Position numbers and translations under genes: made by a program. 64,000 nucleotides of DNA from Paraflavitalea sp. CAU 1676 (GTDB taxonomy: Bacteria; Bacteroidota; Bacteroidia; Chitinophagales; Chitinophagaceae), in contig NZ_JARHUJ010000001.1 in NCBI RefSeq assembly GCF_029223285.1, forward strand, positions 992,001-1,056,000, in the 5' to 3' direction. This document shows, piece after piece, positions 1 to 8,663 of the stretch. Each line of letters starts with the position of its first letter. Within the stretch, counting starts at the first letter, position 1. The notes below the pieces were generated by a model, which saw nothing but the letters and a program-made list of their open reading frames with translations, made no database searches and was not told the origin of the DNA.

Positions 1-51
1 GGTATCCATCGTGCGGTGACAGACGTGAAGAAGATACTCCACGCCTGTCAT
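1..51 (-). CDS. Possible 5' end of a gene running off the left edge
   Basis: An ATG on the minus strand at position 51 opens a frame with no stop for the 17 codons left in the window. It lies 52 bases downstream of the small peptidase-linked gene and in the same direction, so it could be the next gene of that cluster. Seventeen codons without a stop is weak evidence and no family is recognisable. Confidence 0.2.
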   Translation of the reverse strand, partial: MTGVEYLLHVCHRTMDT

Positions 52-102
52 GGTTGCACGAGGGTTGTTGGTATGTATTACCGGGTTATAAGCGCTGACT
101 GG

Positions 103-507
103 TTACCATACATAGATCTCAATGATCTGATCGTTCTCGATCAGTACATTGACAGGAGATTGTTTCTCCAAAGCCTGGGCGCCGAGCATTTCCATGGCAA
201 CGACGGCGCTATCGGATCCGCTGTAGATCTTCTTCCAGCCGAGATCAGTAAGGGCGAGCCAGCTATTGCGGGTTTCGGCCTTAGTCCAGATACCGGATAC
301 TTTTTTATTGTTGTGCCATACGCCGGCGCCGAAGCCGTCTTCTGCTCTGTTGCCGGCTTCCAGCTCCTTCAATGAATCCATGGGGGTAGATGACAACAGC
401 GTATCGGCCTGGTAGTTGGCGGCCTGGGAGGGCATGGTGCCTGGTTTTACTGATCCTTCGATCACTTCTACCTGAGGTTGTGCGAACGGTTTATTTTCTT
501 TTGACAT
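103..507 (-). CDS. Small protein sharing the C-terminal domain of the adjacent papain-like peptidase
   Basis: A 134-residue protein of no family I recognise, with no signal peptide or membrane segment. Residues 1-55 look low in structure. Residues 70-134 align without gaps to the last 64 residues of the neighbouring peptidase: about 19 of 62 positions are identical by hand alignment, including the G-x-W at the start, R-N, G-W-K-x-I, and the closing V-x-V-x-x-E-x-x-x-I-x-E-x-Y. A D-G-F-G tetrapeptide (residues 57-60) also occurs in the peptidase just before its mature domain. The gene begins 40 bases after the peptidase stop, so the two are probably co-transcribed. It might be a free copy of the accessory domain, acting as binding partner, inhibitor or substrate of the peptidase; this is inference. 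Confidence 0.75.
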   Translation of the reverse strand: MSKENKPFAQPQVEVIEGSVKPGTMPSQAANYQADTLLSSTPMDSLKELEAGNRAEDGFGAGVWHNNKKVSGIWTKAETRNSWLALTDLGWKKIYSGSDSAVVAMEMLGAQALEKQSPVNVLIENDQIIEIYVW

Positions 508-547
508 GATGACATTTTTTTGTGGTTAAAAAGGGAACTGTCTGGTA

Positions 548-1663
548 TCAGGCATATACTTCTTTGATCATACCTTTCTCAACATACACGCTTACGTTGC
601 GACCCGATGTTTTGGCACTGGCCAGTGCGTTCAACATGAGGTAGAAGTTGGTGTCGTTGGTATTGGTGATCCTCTTCCATCCTTCTGTACCGAGGTAAGC
701 AAAAGCATTGCGGTCGCTTTTTTCGGCCCACAATCCTCTTACGTTGATGTTGCGCAGCCAGGTGGTGTCTTCTACGCCTTCCACGCCGAGCATGCTGCTG
801 TCGATGCCGCACTCGCCATAGCCGATGCGGAAGAAGCCGCCTTCGCCCCAGTTGGGACCCCAGCTGTTCTTGCAGATCCAGAACTGCTGCGCATCGTTAT
901 AACCGATACAGGAAACACAATGACCGCCCCGTACAGTGGCATTGGCTGTTTTGCGATAGATGCCGTTGCTGTAGGCCGAGAAGTCGGAGTATACAGTATA
1001 ACACGCGATCATGGGGCCTTTGGTCGACAACCATTCTTTGATGGCCGCAATATTGGTAACGTTGGTATAGGCCAATACCTTGGTTACACGGTTCTGCCAA
1101 TCGGCACAACGTCCGGTGCAGTTCTGATCGCCGGCTGTATAGGGATAGCAGGCTTCATCACAAACGCCGATGTTCTTGTAAGCTTCGAGGGCTTTGTCGG
1201 GCCACCAGCCATTGCTGCAGTTGCGCGATTCTGCGCGGGCGTGGCAATAGAACAGGTGTGCTTCAGAATGATCGACCACATAGGCCGGATCATTGCGGAG
1301 GATCTTCATCCTCGATTCTACAGCGGCCACGGTACCGAATGCCACGCAGGAACCGCAGCTTCCCTGGTTTTTGATGGAGGTGATAAAGTTCTGACCGCCT
1401 TTATTACGCCAGTCGAAGGAGGCGGGTGCGCCGAAGCCGTCGGTGGTGCGGGCGCTGCGGGCCACATGAAAATCGAGGAGGTTGGCCTGCGACATGGCTT
1501 CCTGCTCGGCCAGGCTGGGCTCGTTGGGGCCGGGTGTATAACCCAGCATTTTTATCTGCTCATCTTCGGACAGTTCAAACACCGGATTGGTGGCTGCGTT
1601 CCAGCTACTGTCATTTTGCAGCAGGTTGCTACGGATCGCATTCAGTTGATCTGATTTGCTCAT
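548..1663 (-). CDS. Papain-like (C1A) cysteine peptidase with extra C-terminal domain
   Basis: A 371-residue cysteine peptidase of the papain family. The oxyanion Gln and catalytic Cys lie in QGSCGSCVAFG (Q100, C106; the usual Trp after the Cys is Val), the catalytic His is H238 in RGGHCVSC, and the Asn is N266 in CKNSWGPNWG. All catalytic residues are therefore present. The N-terminal 80 residues look like a propeptide, with a short L-S-x-x-E-Q-x-x-x-L-G-Y motif near residue 31 and D-G-F-G at 75-78. No signal peptide is visible, so the protein is either cytoplasmic or exported by an unusual route. Residues 308-371 lie beyond the peptidase fold and are shared with the 134-residue protein encoded directly downstream. 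Activity is well supported by motifs; the substrate is unknown. Confidence 0.9.
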   Translation of the reverse strand: MSKSDQLNAIRSNLLQNDSSWNAATNPVFELSEDEQIKMLGYTPGPNEPSLAEQEAMSQANLLDFHVARSARTTDGFGAPASFDWRNKGGQNFITSIKNQGSCGSCVAFGTVAAVESRMKILRNDPAYVVDHSEAHLFYCHARAESRNCSNGWWPDKALEAYKNIGVCDEACYPYTAGDQNCTGRCADWQNRVTKVLAYTNVTNIAAIKEWLSTKGPMIACYTVYSDFSAYSNGIYRKTANATVRGGHCVSCIGYNDAQQFWICKNSWGPNWGEGGFFRIGYGECGIDSSMLGVEGVEDTTWLRNINVRGLWAEKSDRNAFAYLGTEGWKRITNTNDTNFYLMLNALASAKTSGRNVSVYVEKGMIKEVYA

Positions 1664-1873
1664 ACTTGTACGTTTTTAGGTTATTGAATAGAACATATCT
1701 GCGATCGGGTGGGGCATAGCAAGCCTGAGCTGGTGAATGGCCAGTTTCCCGCGGGGTAGGCGGGCAGTGTTAGGTGGTGGTGAATGCAGGTGAGTAAGCG
1801 CTCACCTGCTGGCAGGGAAGAAAAGGAAGGTTAGGAGGGATACTGCAATTGCACGTTGTAACTGCATACAGTT

Positions 1874-2263
1874 TTAATCACGATCATCAACTTTGCCGTC
1901 TTTCGGAGACTTATAGTACAGGGTGTCGGGCGAAGATCCTCCGGTATCGGACGACATCTTTACATAACGCTGCATTCTCGTTGTTTTATAATCGTACTCG
2001 GGTGTTAATTCCAACTGGTACAATTTTCTGTCGCGGGGGCATTTTACCGGCAGGTCGACCTTGATTACGCCATCCGACATTTTGCCGGTTACGGTAAGCG
2101 TGGTGTCGCGCGAGGAGCCGCCGGTTCCTCCTCCGGATCCTCCGGTGAGCGAAAGGTTGATCTGGACTTTTACATCCTGCCCGGTCTCTTTGCAGGCCGA
2201 TGCGAAGATCAGCATACATGCTGTCGTTAAAAAGAGTACTACCGGCCCGATTCTGTTGTGCAT
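1874..2263 (-). CDS. Small lipoprotein, function unknown
   Basis: A 129-residue protein with a hydrophobic signal sequence followed by a lipobox (FASAC, acylated Cys near residue 24), so it should be a lipid-anchored envelope protein. The mature part begins with a Gly/Ser-rich linker followed by a short beta-rich segment with many Thr, Lys and Asp residues. No domain is recognised. It is 210 bases upstream of the papain-like peptidase and on the same strand, too far to assume a shared transcript. The lipoprotein call is solid; nothing can be said of its role. Confidence 0.75.
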   Translation of the reverse strand: MHNRIGPVVLFLTTACMLIFASACKETGQDVKVQINLSLTGGSGGGTGGSSRDTTLTVTGKMSDGVIKVDLPVKCPRDRKLYQLELTPEYDYKTTRMQRYVKMSSDTGGSSPDTLYYKSPKDGKVDDRD

Positions 2264-2423
2264 ATGATGGTATTTGGTGAGTTGATAAAATGGTTGTAAT
2301 GCTACCTGCCAAAGCTATGACAGACCGCATGGCCCCTTCAAATCTGATGTAGGAACAGCCTCAAAATATACACCAATGCCACCTCGGCTGCCTGGTGGCG
2401 GAAAGGGCAAAGGTGTATCCTCC

Positions 2424-4289
2424 TCACTTTAGTACTGCTGCACTCACTGGTGACTGCTTTGCTGGCAGCCCTACGGTGAATTCGGCGCCTTTCCCGTTGC
2501 CGGAGACAACGGTCAGTTGTCCCGACAATCGCTCAGTGAATTCGCGGACCAGTTTAAGGCCAAGGCCCGATGAATCGCTCCGGATGCTATTCCATTCAAA
2601 AATATTGTTGATATCGGCAGGACTAATACCTGGTCCCGAATCGCTTACATGGAGCAGGATCAAATTGTTTTCACGGGAAGCGGACAATGTAACGGTGCCA
2701 TGAGGCGGTGTAAATTTGATGGCATTGCTGACAAGGTTGCGTAATATGATCCTTACGAAATTGGGGTCTGTATGGATTTCCAAATAGGGTATTTGATCTT
2801 TTAATAACCTGATCTGCTTGTTGGCGGCTGCTGTAGTGTGCAGGTCTATGATCTCGTCAAAGATGTCTTCTACATCCAGGTTTTCCATCACTGGTTCAAA
2901 TTGTTCCATTTGAGACTTGGACCAAATGAGCAGGTCTTCCATCGTCTCGAGCAGATTCTCTGCCGACTGGCTTATTTTTTGGTCAAACGCTTCCTGTTCT
3001 TTAGGATCCTGCTGTCCTTTGCGTATTTTTTTTAGTTGCAGGAAATGGAACAGGCTGCTGACGGGACTGCGCAGGTCATGGCTGATGATGCCCAGTATTT
3101 TTGTTTTGGAGCTGTTGGCTTCCGTGAGTTGTTTATTGAGCAGGTTGAGTTGTTGGTTGGCTTTTTTACGGGTAAGATAACTTCTGTACATCAACACCGC
3201 CAGCAAGAGGATCAGTGCACTGGTGAGGAGGAATAGATACTTGGCGCGCCGTTGCGCTACCAGCTCAATGTTGGCGATCTTGTAGTCGCGTTCCAGCAAT
3301 TGTATGCGGGTTTGCTTCTTTTCGGTTTCGTACCGCGCGCTCATTTCTGCGTAAGCTTTCCTGCTTTCTTCCTGGTAAACGGTGTCTTTCAGTTTGCTGG
3401 ACAGGCCAAGGTAATCATAGGCTTTCCGGTAATCTCCTGTTTTGCTGTACAGTTTGGCATAGTCATCGTACACGCTTCTTAATAATTCGTTGGTATTGAT
3501 GGAGCGGGCCAGTTCATGACTTTGGTTATAATAGCCCAGTGCCTGCCGGTAATCGCCGGCTTCGAACCAGGCGTCGCCCATATTGTCGAGTATCAGGGCA
3601 ATGCCATATTTCTTCCCCAGCTCCTGCATTAGGGCCAATCCGGATCGATAATAGGATTGAGCCTGGCTGTATTGCTTTTCATTGGCCGCGATGATGCCCA
3701 GGTTATTGTAGACGTAGGCTTTGATCTCTTTGTTGACTGCGCGCCCATATTGGTTGATGACCTGTCCAAAGTATTGTTTGGCGATGGCATTGCTGTCCTG
3801 ATCCATGTATACAAGACCGATGTCGTTGAGCACATTGCCAATGCGGATGGAGTCGCGCTGGCCTTTTTGTATAGCGAGGGCCTGCTGCAGGTAATCTGCT
3901 GCTTTGTCGTAGTGCTTAAGCACGCGGTACACGTTGCCGATATTCTTAAGGGTGCCACCTGTTTTGACGGGATTGTCGATGTTGCGGTAAATGGTAAGTG
4001 CATCAAAGTAATATCGGAGGGCGGTATCGAGGCTGCCTTGTTCATCGTACACAATGCCCATGCCAATGAGTGAATTGCCCATGTGCAGGGAATCCCTGTC
4101 GGCTGCTGCTCTGGTATAGCACTCCCGAAATGCGGTCAATGCATTCGGATAGTCGCCTTTGGTGCGGTATTCATTGGCCTGGCGATAGAGCACCGTATCC
4201 CACTGAAGCGATTGTGCCATGACCGGGCAGGGGCAGAGCAGTTCAATCAACAGGCTGTATAGTATATAGAGCGCCGTGTTCTTCATCAT
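2424..4289 (-). CDS. TPR-containing sensor histidine kinase
   Basis: A 621-residue membrane sensor kinase. A signal peptide (to about residue 25) is followed by some six tetratricopeptide repeats (about residues 35-290) that should lie in the periplasm, a coiled coil, one membrane segment (about 350-368), a HisKA dimerisation domain with the phospho-accepting histidine H404 in IISHDLRSPV, and a HATPase_c domain with N box (NLVSNAIKF), G1 (DSGPGI) and G2 (SSGLGL). The gene follows the LytTR regulator gene after 23 bases, so the two make a two-component system. LytTR regulators more often pair with LytS-type His_kinase proteins; here the partner is of the HisKA type. The signal sensed is unknown. 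Confidence 0.93.
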   Translation of the reverse strand: MMKNTALYILYSLLIELLCPCPVMAQSLQWDTVLYRQANEYRTKGDYPNALTAFRECYTRAAADRDSLHMGNSLIGMGIVYDEQGSLDTALRYYFDALTIYRNIDNPVKTGGTLKNIGNVYRVLKHYDKAADYLQQALAIQKGQRDSIRIGNVLNDIGLVYMDQDSNAIAKQYFGQVINQYGRAVNKEIKAYVYNNLGIIAANEKQYSQAQSYYRSGLALMQELGKKYGIALILDNMGDAWFEAGDYRQALGYYNQSHELARSINTNELLRSVYDDYAKLYSKTGDYRKAYDYLGLSSKLKDTVYQEESRKAYAEMSARYETEKKQTRIQLLERDYKIANIELVAQRRAKYLFLLTSALILLLAVLMYRSYLTRKKANQQLNLLNKQLTEANSSKTKILGIISHDLRSPVSSLFHFLQLKKIRKGQQDPKEQEAFDQKISQSAENLLETMEDLLIWSKSQMEQFEPVMENLDVEDIFDEIIDLHTTAAANKQIRLLKDQIPYLEIHTDPNFVRIILRNLVSNAIKFTPPHGTVTLSASRENNLILLHVSDSGPGISPADINNIFEWNSIRSDSSGLGLKLVREFTERLSGQLTVVSGNGKGAEFTVGLPAKQSPVSAAVLK

Positions 4290-4312
4290 GGGTTGGCTTT
4301 CCTGATTTGGTG

Positions 4313-5029
4313 TTAACCGGTTTCCTGTATCCGTTTCCTGACTTCCTGGCGATAGGTTTTTCCGAGTGGGAGCCGTTGCTGATTGATCAGGATATCGTTC
4401 TTGTCCATTCCTTCAATCTTATCGATGGCAACTGCGTAACTCCTGTGGATGCGCATAAACCGGGTAGGGGGCAGGAAGTCGAGAAAGTTCTTCAGGTTAT
4501 TCAGTGTTATGTACTTCCTTTTGGCGGTAATGACCTTGGTGTAATTGGTAAGGGCTTCGAGGTAAACGATGTCGTTGAGGTTGACCTTGCTGATAGTGGT
4601 GCCTTCTTTGATCATCAGGTAATCCTGTTCGATGGAGAGGCTGTATTGTATGGCTTTGGACCTTATCTCGAGCAGTTCGAGCACTCTTTGCACGGCCCTG
4701 TCGAGCCGGTCTTCCTTAATGGGCTTCAGTATATAATCCACGGCCTGTACATCGAATGCTTCTGCGGCGTATTCGGGATGCGCGGTGACGAAGATGCAAT
4801 TAAGTCCGGGATGTTGTGTTGATTTCATGAAGTCGATGCCGTTGATGACGGGCATATCGATATCGACGAATAGCAAATCGGTCTCCACCCGTTGCAAGTG
4901 ATCCAGGCTTTCAACGGGATTGGAGAAGCTGCCGGTGATCTTCAGAAAGGGATACTTTGCAAGGTAAGCTTCCAGCAGGCTCTTATCTATTTCATTGTCA
5001 TCTATGACCACACAGTTCAGAATTTTCAT
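4313..5029 (-). CDS. LytTR-family response regulator
   Basis: A 238-residue response regulator. The receiver domain (residues 1-120) has the acidic pair D10/D11, the phospho-acceptor D56 in LLFVDIDMP, Thr/Ser in FVTAHPEYA and the conserved Lys in YILKPI. The C-terminal LytTR DNA-binding domain (about 138-238) has the typical pattern with YLEALTNYTKV and the MRIHRSYAV segment. It is the first gene of a two-gene operon with the TPR histidine kinase 23 bases downstream. Target genes are unknown; the neighbouring 732-residue protein gene, transcribed divergently 366 bases away, is one candidate. Confidence 0.93.
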   Translation of the reverse strand: MKILNCVVIDDNEIDKSLLEAYLAKYPFLKITGSFSNPVESLDHLQRVETDLLFVDIDMPVINGIDFMKSTQHPGLNCIFVTAHPEYAAEAFDVQAVDYILKPIKEDRLDRAVQRVLELLEIRSKAIQYSLSIEQDYLMIKEGTTISKVNLNDIVYLEALTNYTKVITAKRKYITLNNLKNFLDFLPPTRFMRIHRSYAVAIDKIEGMDKNDILINQQRLPLGKTYRQEVRKRIQETG

Positions 5030-5395
5030 AACAGGCTTTATAGCAGGATATGGGTTGTGTATGAAATACGTATCACGCGATCTATATAAGGCAGGATATC
5101 ATAAAGTTAAGCAATAATTGACATAACCCCGCGGGTTGTCCGGTGCATGTTAGGCTTCCGCGCTTCCCTTCGTACATTTTTTTCGATCACCCGTACACTA
5201 AATTTCAGTCTGCCTGGCCGGCGCTTATAGATTTGGATAAGTGAGTGGCGGCTGTGTTGAATGTGTTTGCCCGGCAAACCCAAGACGCGGTCTGGCCAGA
5301 TCCGGTCCAGGAGTTTTGCTGAAAATCCTTTAACAGAGTAAGCCCCCGGTTGCTGAAAAGGGGTTCCCAGAGTAAGCGTTTTAACATTAATTATT
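5030..5395. other. Divergent intergenic region
   Basis: A 366-base gap between the LytTR regulator gene and the divergent 732-residue protein gene. It must hold both promoters. The only recognisable element is a weak match to a Bacteroidota promoter on the plus strand. I see no repeat, RNA gene or small coding region. Confidence 0.5.
5203..5235 (+). promoter_or_regulatory. Weak candidate promoter of the 732-residue protein gene
   Basis: TAGATTTG at 5228-5235 fits the Bacteroidota -7 consensus TAnnTTTG. TTTC at 5203-5206 is one base off the -33 TTTG, with a 21-base spacer. It would leave a 5' leader of about 155 bases. Low confidence because the -33 box is imperfect. Confidence 0.25.
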
Positions 5396-7594
5396 ATGGA
5401 TAAGAGAACGAACCAGCCGGTACGCGTGAGGCTTTCGAAAGATGCCGGTGTTACCAATCCTGAAAAGTTGAATGTGTATGTGGTGGACAGTAGTGGTAAA
5501 GTGATCGAAGAAGCGCCTTTTAAAGGGTATGATGTCGCATTGAAGACTCCTAAGCAGGTATTGCATGCCGGAGGTAAGTTGTATATCGGCGCTGCCTTTT
5601 CGAAAGAAGCGGGCATCAGGCAACTTACTGAACGTCATTTGCTGAAGAGTAAGGCATTTGAAGTAGGACTTCAGTTTAACCGGGAAAATATCGTTGAGTT
5701 GATCAAGGTGCCCAGGGGCATCGATATCGATTTCTTCCCTTTCCGGTTTTGTCATATTACGGGCCACCTCAATAAGTTCTTCAATATCGATGGGCAAAAC
5801 AAGAAGCACGCGGTTTGCCATGCCCGGGTGAGCATTTACGAGGTAGACAGGTTTCATTTCGTGTTGCCCAATATTCCGGATTATGTGGTGGTGGATATCC
5901 GGGATTGGTTCAGGAAAACATTGCGTGAAAAGGTGCAGTTGGAAATCCAGCCACCGATACCGCCGAGACCCATCGTTCGTGCGGCTACGCCGGTGATCAA
6001 AGACAACCTGCCGCTGCGTTTGCTGAAGGCTAATCAGAAGCTATCGAATGAGTTGAAGTTAAAAGCGTTGCCTGCCCTTCCGGATGAGGTACAGGCAAGT
6101 CTGCTATCGGACTCATTGCAGGTTGTACAAAGTGCGATCGCGGCTAACTACAGGATCCTGTATCCTTATTTCTGCCTGTACCCGCTGTATCACCACTGGT
6201 TCTATTCGAAGCAACTGATCAATACGGTTGAATCTGATTGCAATGGCAAGTTCGATACCTGGTATCTTATTCTCGACAATGATCAGCCGGATGTGTATAT
6301 CAAAGTGGAAGTATTGCATGAAGGCAATTGGGTAACAGTATATGACCCGGGCCTGCCTTGCGGTACCCGCTGGGATTATGCCTGTGGTACCGATATCAAT
6401 ATCACCCTGACCGACCCCCGCGTAGCGCCCTGCTCCTGCACACCGCTGGAAGGAGACATCGTGTATGTAAGAAGAGTGGGCAATGGCACTTCGATCCGTA
6501 AGATCGCACTGCATGAAGCATCGGCGCAAACACCGAGCCCATTCAGCGATGTGCGTGGCCTAACCAATAATACAGGTGTGGAGGGGAACAATTATGTGAG
6601 TCCGTTTACGCAGGCCTTCGATTTCTATGTGAAGTTTGGCGACGGTTTCCCCAATGCCACTACAACACACTACCGCTGGAAGTACCGTCGTATTACCAAC
6701 CAGGATCTGGGCGATCTGCCGTTGGGTGACTTTGACTTTCAACAGGGGCCTTTGTCGAAGGCTTATACTTATCCCGGCGATTTCATGGGTACCGAGGTTT
6801 TCTATACCGGTTTGTTCACGATGGATCAAACAGTGGGATCGGGTAAGATCTACAAGATACCCAATGCCGATGCAGTGGTTGCTACCGGTGTGGCCGGTGC
6901 AAGATGGGAGACCGACGATACAGCTTCTATCCGTGTAAATGCTTCGGGACTGCCGGGTGGTTTGTATGAGTTCGTAATGGAGCTTACCGATAGTGCAGGT
7001 AATACGCAAGCGGTGAGTGAGTCGGTTTTCCAGGTTGATTCTCTGATGGCATCGCCGCCCAATCCGCAATCCATTCCGGCTTTGTCGGTTGATCCGGAAT
7101 ACCTGGTGCGCAACCTGGTGGGCAATGTGATCGGCTTCCGGTTCCTGTTGCGTATTGATAATGATGCCACCAGTTGTGAGATCTTCGATGCGATCGTTCG
7201 CAGTGATACCGGATCTGGTACTACAACTGATACTATATGTGGTTTTGCGACCTACAATCATTTGTCGCCGGGGCAGGTGTTGTTCCGTTTCGATGCGCAT
7301 CAGCCACGTAACTATGCGAAGTATGATTTCAATGTAACCAAGGGTAATGGTACGCCGGGTGCGGCAGCGAATGTTAGTGGCCAGGTGCCGGAGCCTTCAC
7401 ACATCATCATCGTGAATGGTGTGCCGGCGAACTATCAGTTATCGCGTACGGTGGCGAACCTGTTGGGTTCGTGTACGCAGGCTGCTTTTGCCGAGAACCT
7501 GTATGTGACTGCTTATCATACGAACGGCAGCGAGCGGGTTCATCCCTACGATTCGGGTGATACGGCAGCGTTTGCCATCGAGCCCGATGCTTAA
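5396..7594 (+). CDS. Large beta-rich protein of unknown function
   Basis: A 732-residue protein that I cannot assign to a family. It has no signal peptide, lipobox or membrane segment and no T9SS tail. An N-terminal beta-rich part includes a stretch near residues 120-185 (GHLNKFF, VSIYEVDRFHFVLPNIPD) that resembles a small transthyretin or carboxypeptidase-regulatory-like beta domain; a Pro-rich linker follows (PPIPPRP). The middle has a Tyr/His-rich segment (about 265-280) and several cysteines (CGTRWDYACG, CSCTP). The C-terminal half looks like repeated Ig-like beta domains. The ATG at 5396 is the first in frame. It stands alone, ends just before a strong terminator, and is divergent from the LytTR two-component operon. 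Real coding is clear from length and composition; the function is not. Confidence 0.85.
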   Translation: MDKRTNQPVRVRLSKDAGVTNPEKLNVYVVDSSGKVIEEAPFKGYDVALKTPKQVLHAGGKLYIGAAFSKEAGIRQLTERHLLKSKAFEVGLQFNRENIVELIKVPRGIDIDFFPFRFCHITGHLNKFFNIDGQNKKHAVCHARVSIYEVDRFHFVLPNIPDYVVVDIRDWFRKTLREKVQLEIQPPIPPRPIVRAATPVIKDNLPLRLLKANQKLSNELKLKALPALPDEVQASLLSDSLQVVQSAIAANYRILYPYFCLYPLYHHWFYSKQLINTVESDCNGKFDTWYLILDNDQPDVYIKVEVLHEGNWVTVYDPGLPCGTRWDYACGTDINITLTDPRVAPCSCTPLEGDIVYVRRVGNGTSIRKIALHEASAQTPSPFSDVRGLTNNTGVEGNNYVSPFTQAFDFYVKFGDGFPNATTTHYRWKYRRITNQDLGDLPLGDFDFQQGPLSKAYTYPGDFMGTEVFYTGLFTMDQTVGSGKIYKIPNADAVVATGVAGARWETDDTASIRVNASGLPGGLYEFVMELTDSAGNTQAVSESVFQVDSLMASPPNPQSIPALSVDPEYLVRNLVGNVIGFRFLLRIDNDATSCEIFDAIVRSDTGSGTTTDTICGFATYNHLSPGQVLFRFDAHQPRNYAKYDFNVTKGNGTPGAAANVSGQVPEPSHIIIVNGVPANYQLSRTVANLLGSCTQAAFAENLYVTAYHTNGSERVHPYDSGDTAAFAIEPDA

Positions 7595-7631
7595 AGAGGG
7601 TGCTACAGTGCGACTATAGGAATGCAAATGC

Positions 7632-7672
7632 AAAAGCCGTCCCTTGGGTATCCTTGAGGACGGCTTTTATTT
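7632..7672 (+). terminator. Rho-independent terminator
   Basis: A perfect 11-base-pair stem (7632-7642 with 7658-7668) ends in a run of T, 37 bases after the stop of the 732-residue protein gene. Confidence 0.85.
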
Positions 7673-7983
7673 GAAATGCGATAAGGTGGTTGGTTAATGT
7701 CTGTTACTGAAAGCACTTGTTGTAACAGGAAGAAGTTTCTGATATGGTTTAATGGTCAATGTTTGCTGGACTGGTGCGATCAGGAGCAAAGGTAGACGTG
7801 ATGGAGTGGCGGGGCAATACCACTTTGTGGTAGTTTTTGCTAACCCATTCCGGTTAGTGGCTTGGGCTGAAGGGGTGTTACCATTGTTGTGCGGGGAAGG
7901 CCGGGGAGGGTATACAAATGCAAAGCGGCCCTGGTAATCATGGCTATAATTGATGATGACCAAAGCCGCTTGCTGGTTATTGA
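7669..7983. other. Intergenic region with an operator-like palindrome
   Basis: A 315-base gap between the terminator and the 3' end of the NarL-type regulator gene. It holds a copy of a 27-base element with a perfect palindromic core (listed separately) and a long-loop inverted repeat of 7 bases (7923-7929 with 7965-7971) just beyond the regulator stop that might help termination. The short open frames here have no coding character. Confidence 0.5.
7816..7842. promoter_or_regulatory. 27-base element with TACCAC-TTT-GTGGTA palindrome, downstream copy
   Basis: The palindrome TACCACTTTGTGGTA (7819-7833) has 6-base arms and a 3-base centre. The surrounding 27 bases match the copy at 8664-8690 at 26 positions and in the same orientation. 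It lies 142 bases beyond the 3' end of the NarL-type regulator gene. Likely a protein binding site; the binding protein is not known. Confidence 0.5.
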
Positions 7984-8631
7984 TTAACGTCCAAAGAATT
8001 TATTGATCGCTTCAACGCGGTTATTAACGTGAAGCTTCTCGTATATATGGTATACGTGTTTACGCACTGTTTCCTGGCTGATAAAGAGGCTGGCTGCTAT
8101 TTCTTTGTATAACATGCCTTTAGCGAGCAGCTCGAGGATCTCTTTTTCCCGGTTGGAAAGGACGCTCAGGGTAGAGGTTTCGGCTGCGACCTTATCGGCC
8201 GGTTTATTGTGTTGGAATGCGGTCACTACTTTGCGGGCTATCTGGCTGCTCATGGGAGCGCCACCTTCCTGTAGTTCGCGAATGGCTTCCAGCAGTTTAT
8301 GGGGGGCTGTTTTCTTGAGGATGTACCCGCTGGCGCCGGCTGTCAATGCTTCGAATATCTTTTCATCATCTTCATACACTGTACACATCATGAAAAGTAT
8401 TTCGGGGTAGTCAGCTTTCAGGTGCCGCACACAATCAATACCACTTTCTCCTTCACCCAGATTAATATCCATCAACACAATTTCGGGCTTCAGCAAGGGG
8501 ATTTGTTGCAAGGCTTCTTCCGCAGAACCAAAACTTCCCAATAACTGGTATCCGTCTGACATTAGAACGATCTGTTCCAATGCTGACCGGATATCTTTAT
8601 TGTCGTCAACTATGCAAATACTAATATCCAT
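7984..8631 (-). CDS. NarL/FixJ-type response regulator
   Basis: A 215-residue response regulator: receiver domain with acidic D9/D10, phospho-acceptor D55 in IVLMDINLG, and Lys in GYILKKTAP; then a C-terminal LuxR-type HTH (about residues 150-213) with LSNREKEILELLAKG and the recognition region SQETVRKHV. No kinase gene adjoins it, so it is an orphan. HisKA_3 kinases are its usual partners; the propeller kinase at 36.7-39.8 kb is of that type and also lacks a partner here, a speculative link. A palindrome 36 bases upstream of its start, repeated downstream, may be an autoregulatory site. Confidence 0.93.
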   Translation of the reverse strand: MDISICIVDDNKDIRSALEQIVLMSDGYQLLGSFGSAEEALQQIPLLKPEIVLMDINLGEGESGIDCVRHLKADYPEILFMMCTVYEDDEKIFEALTAGASGYILKKTAPHKLLEAIRELQEGGAPMSSQIARKVVTAFQHNKPADKVAAETSTLSVLSNREKEILELLAKGMLYKEIAASLFISQETVRKHVYHIYEKLHVNNRVEAINKFFGR

Positions 8632-8663
8632 GGCACAAAGTTCAGGGTTTTGATGAATCGGGG

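Noticed and set aside
920..1654. 244-residue plus-strand open frame over the peptidase gene
   Set aside because: It is antisense to a peptidase with all catalytic motifs and has no family pattern of its own.
6560..7300. 246-residue minus-strand frame inside the 732-residue protein gene
   Set aside because: Ile/Arg/Thr-rich low-sense composition typical of an antisense frame; the plus-strand gene spans the whole region.
7694..7963. Small frames on both strands between the terminator and the NarL-type gene
   Set aside because: No family pattern, no start context, and they overlap the palindromic element; treated as non-coding.
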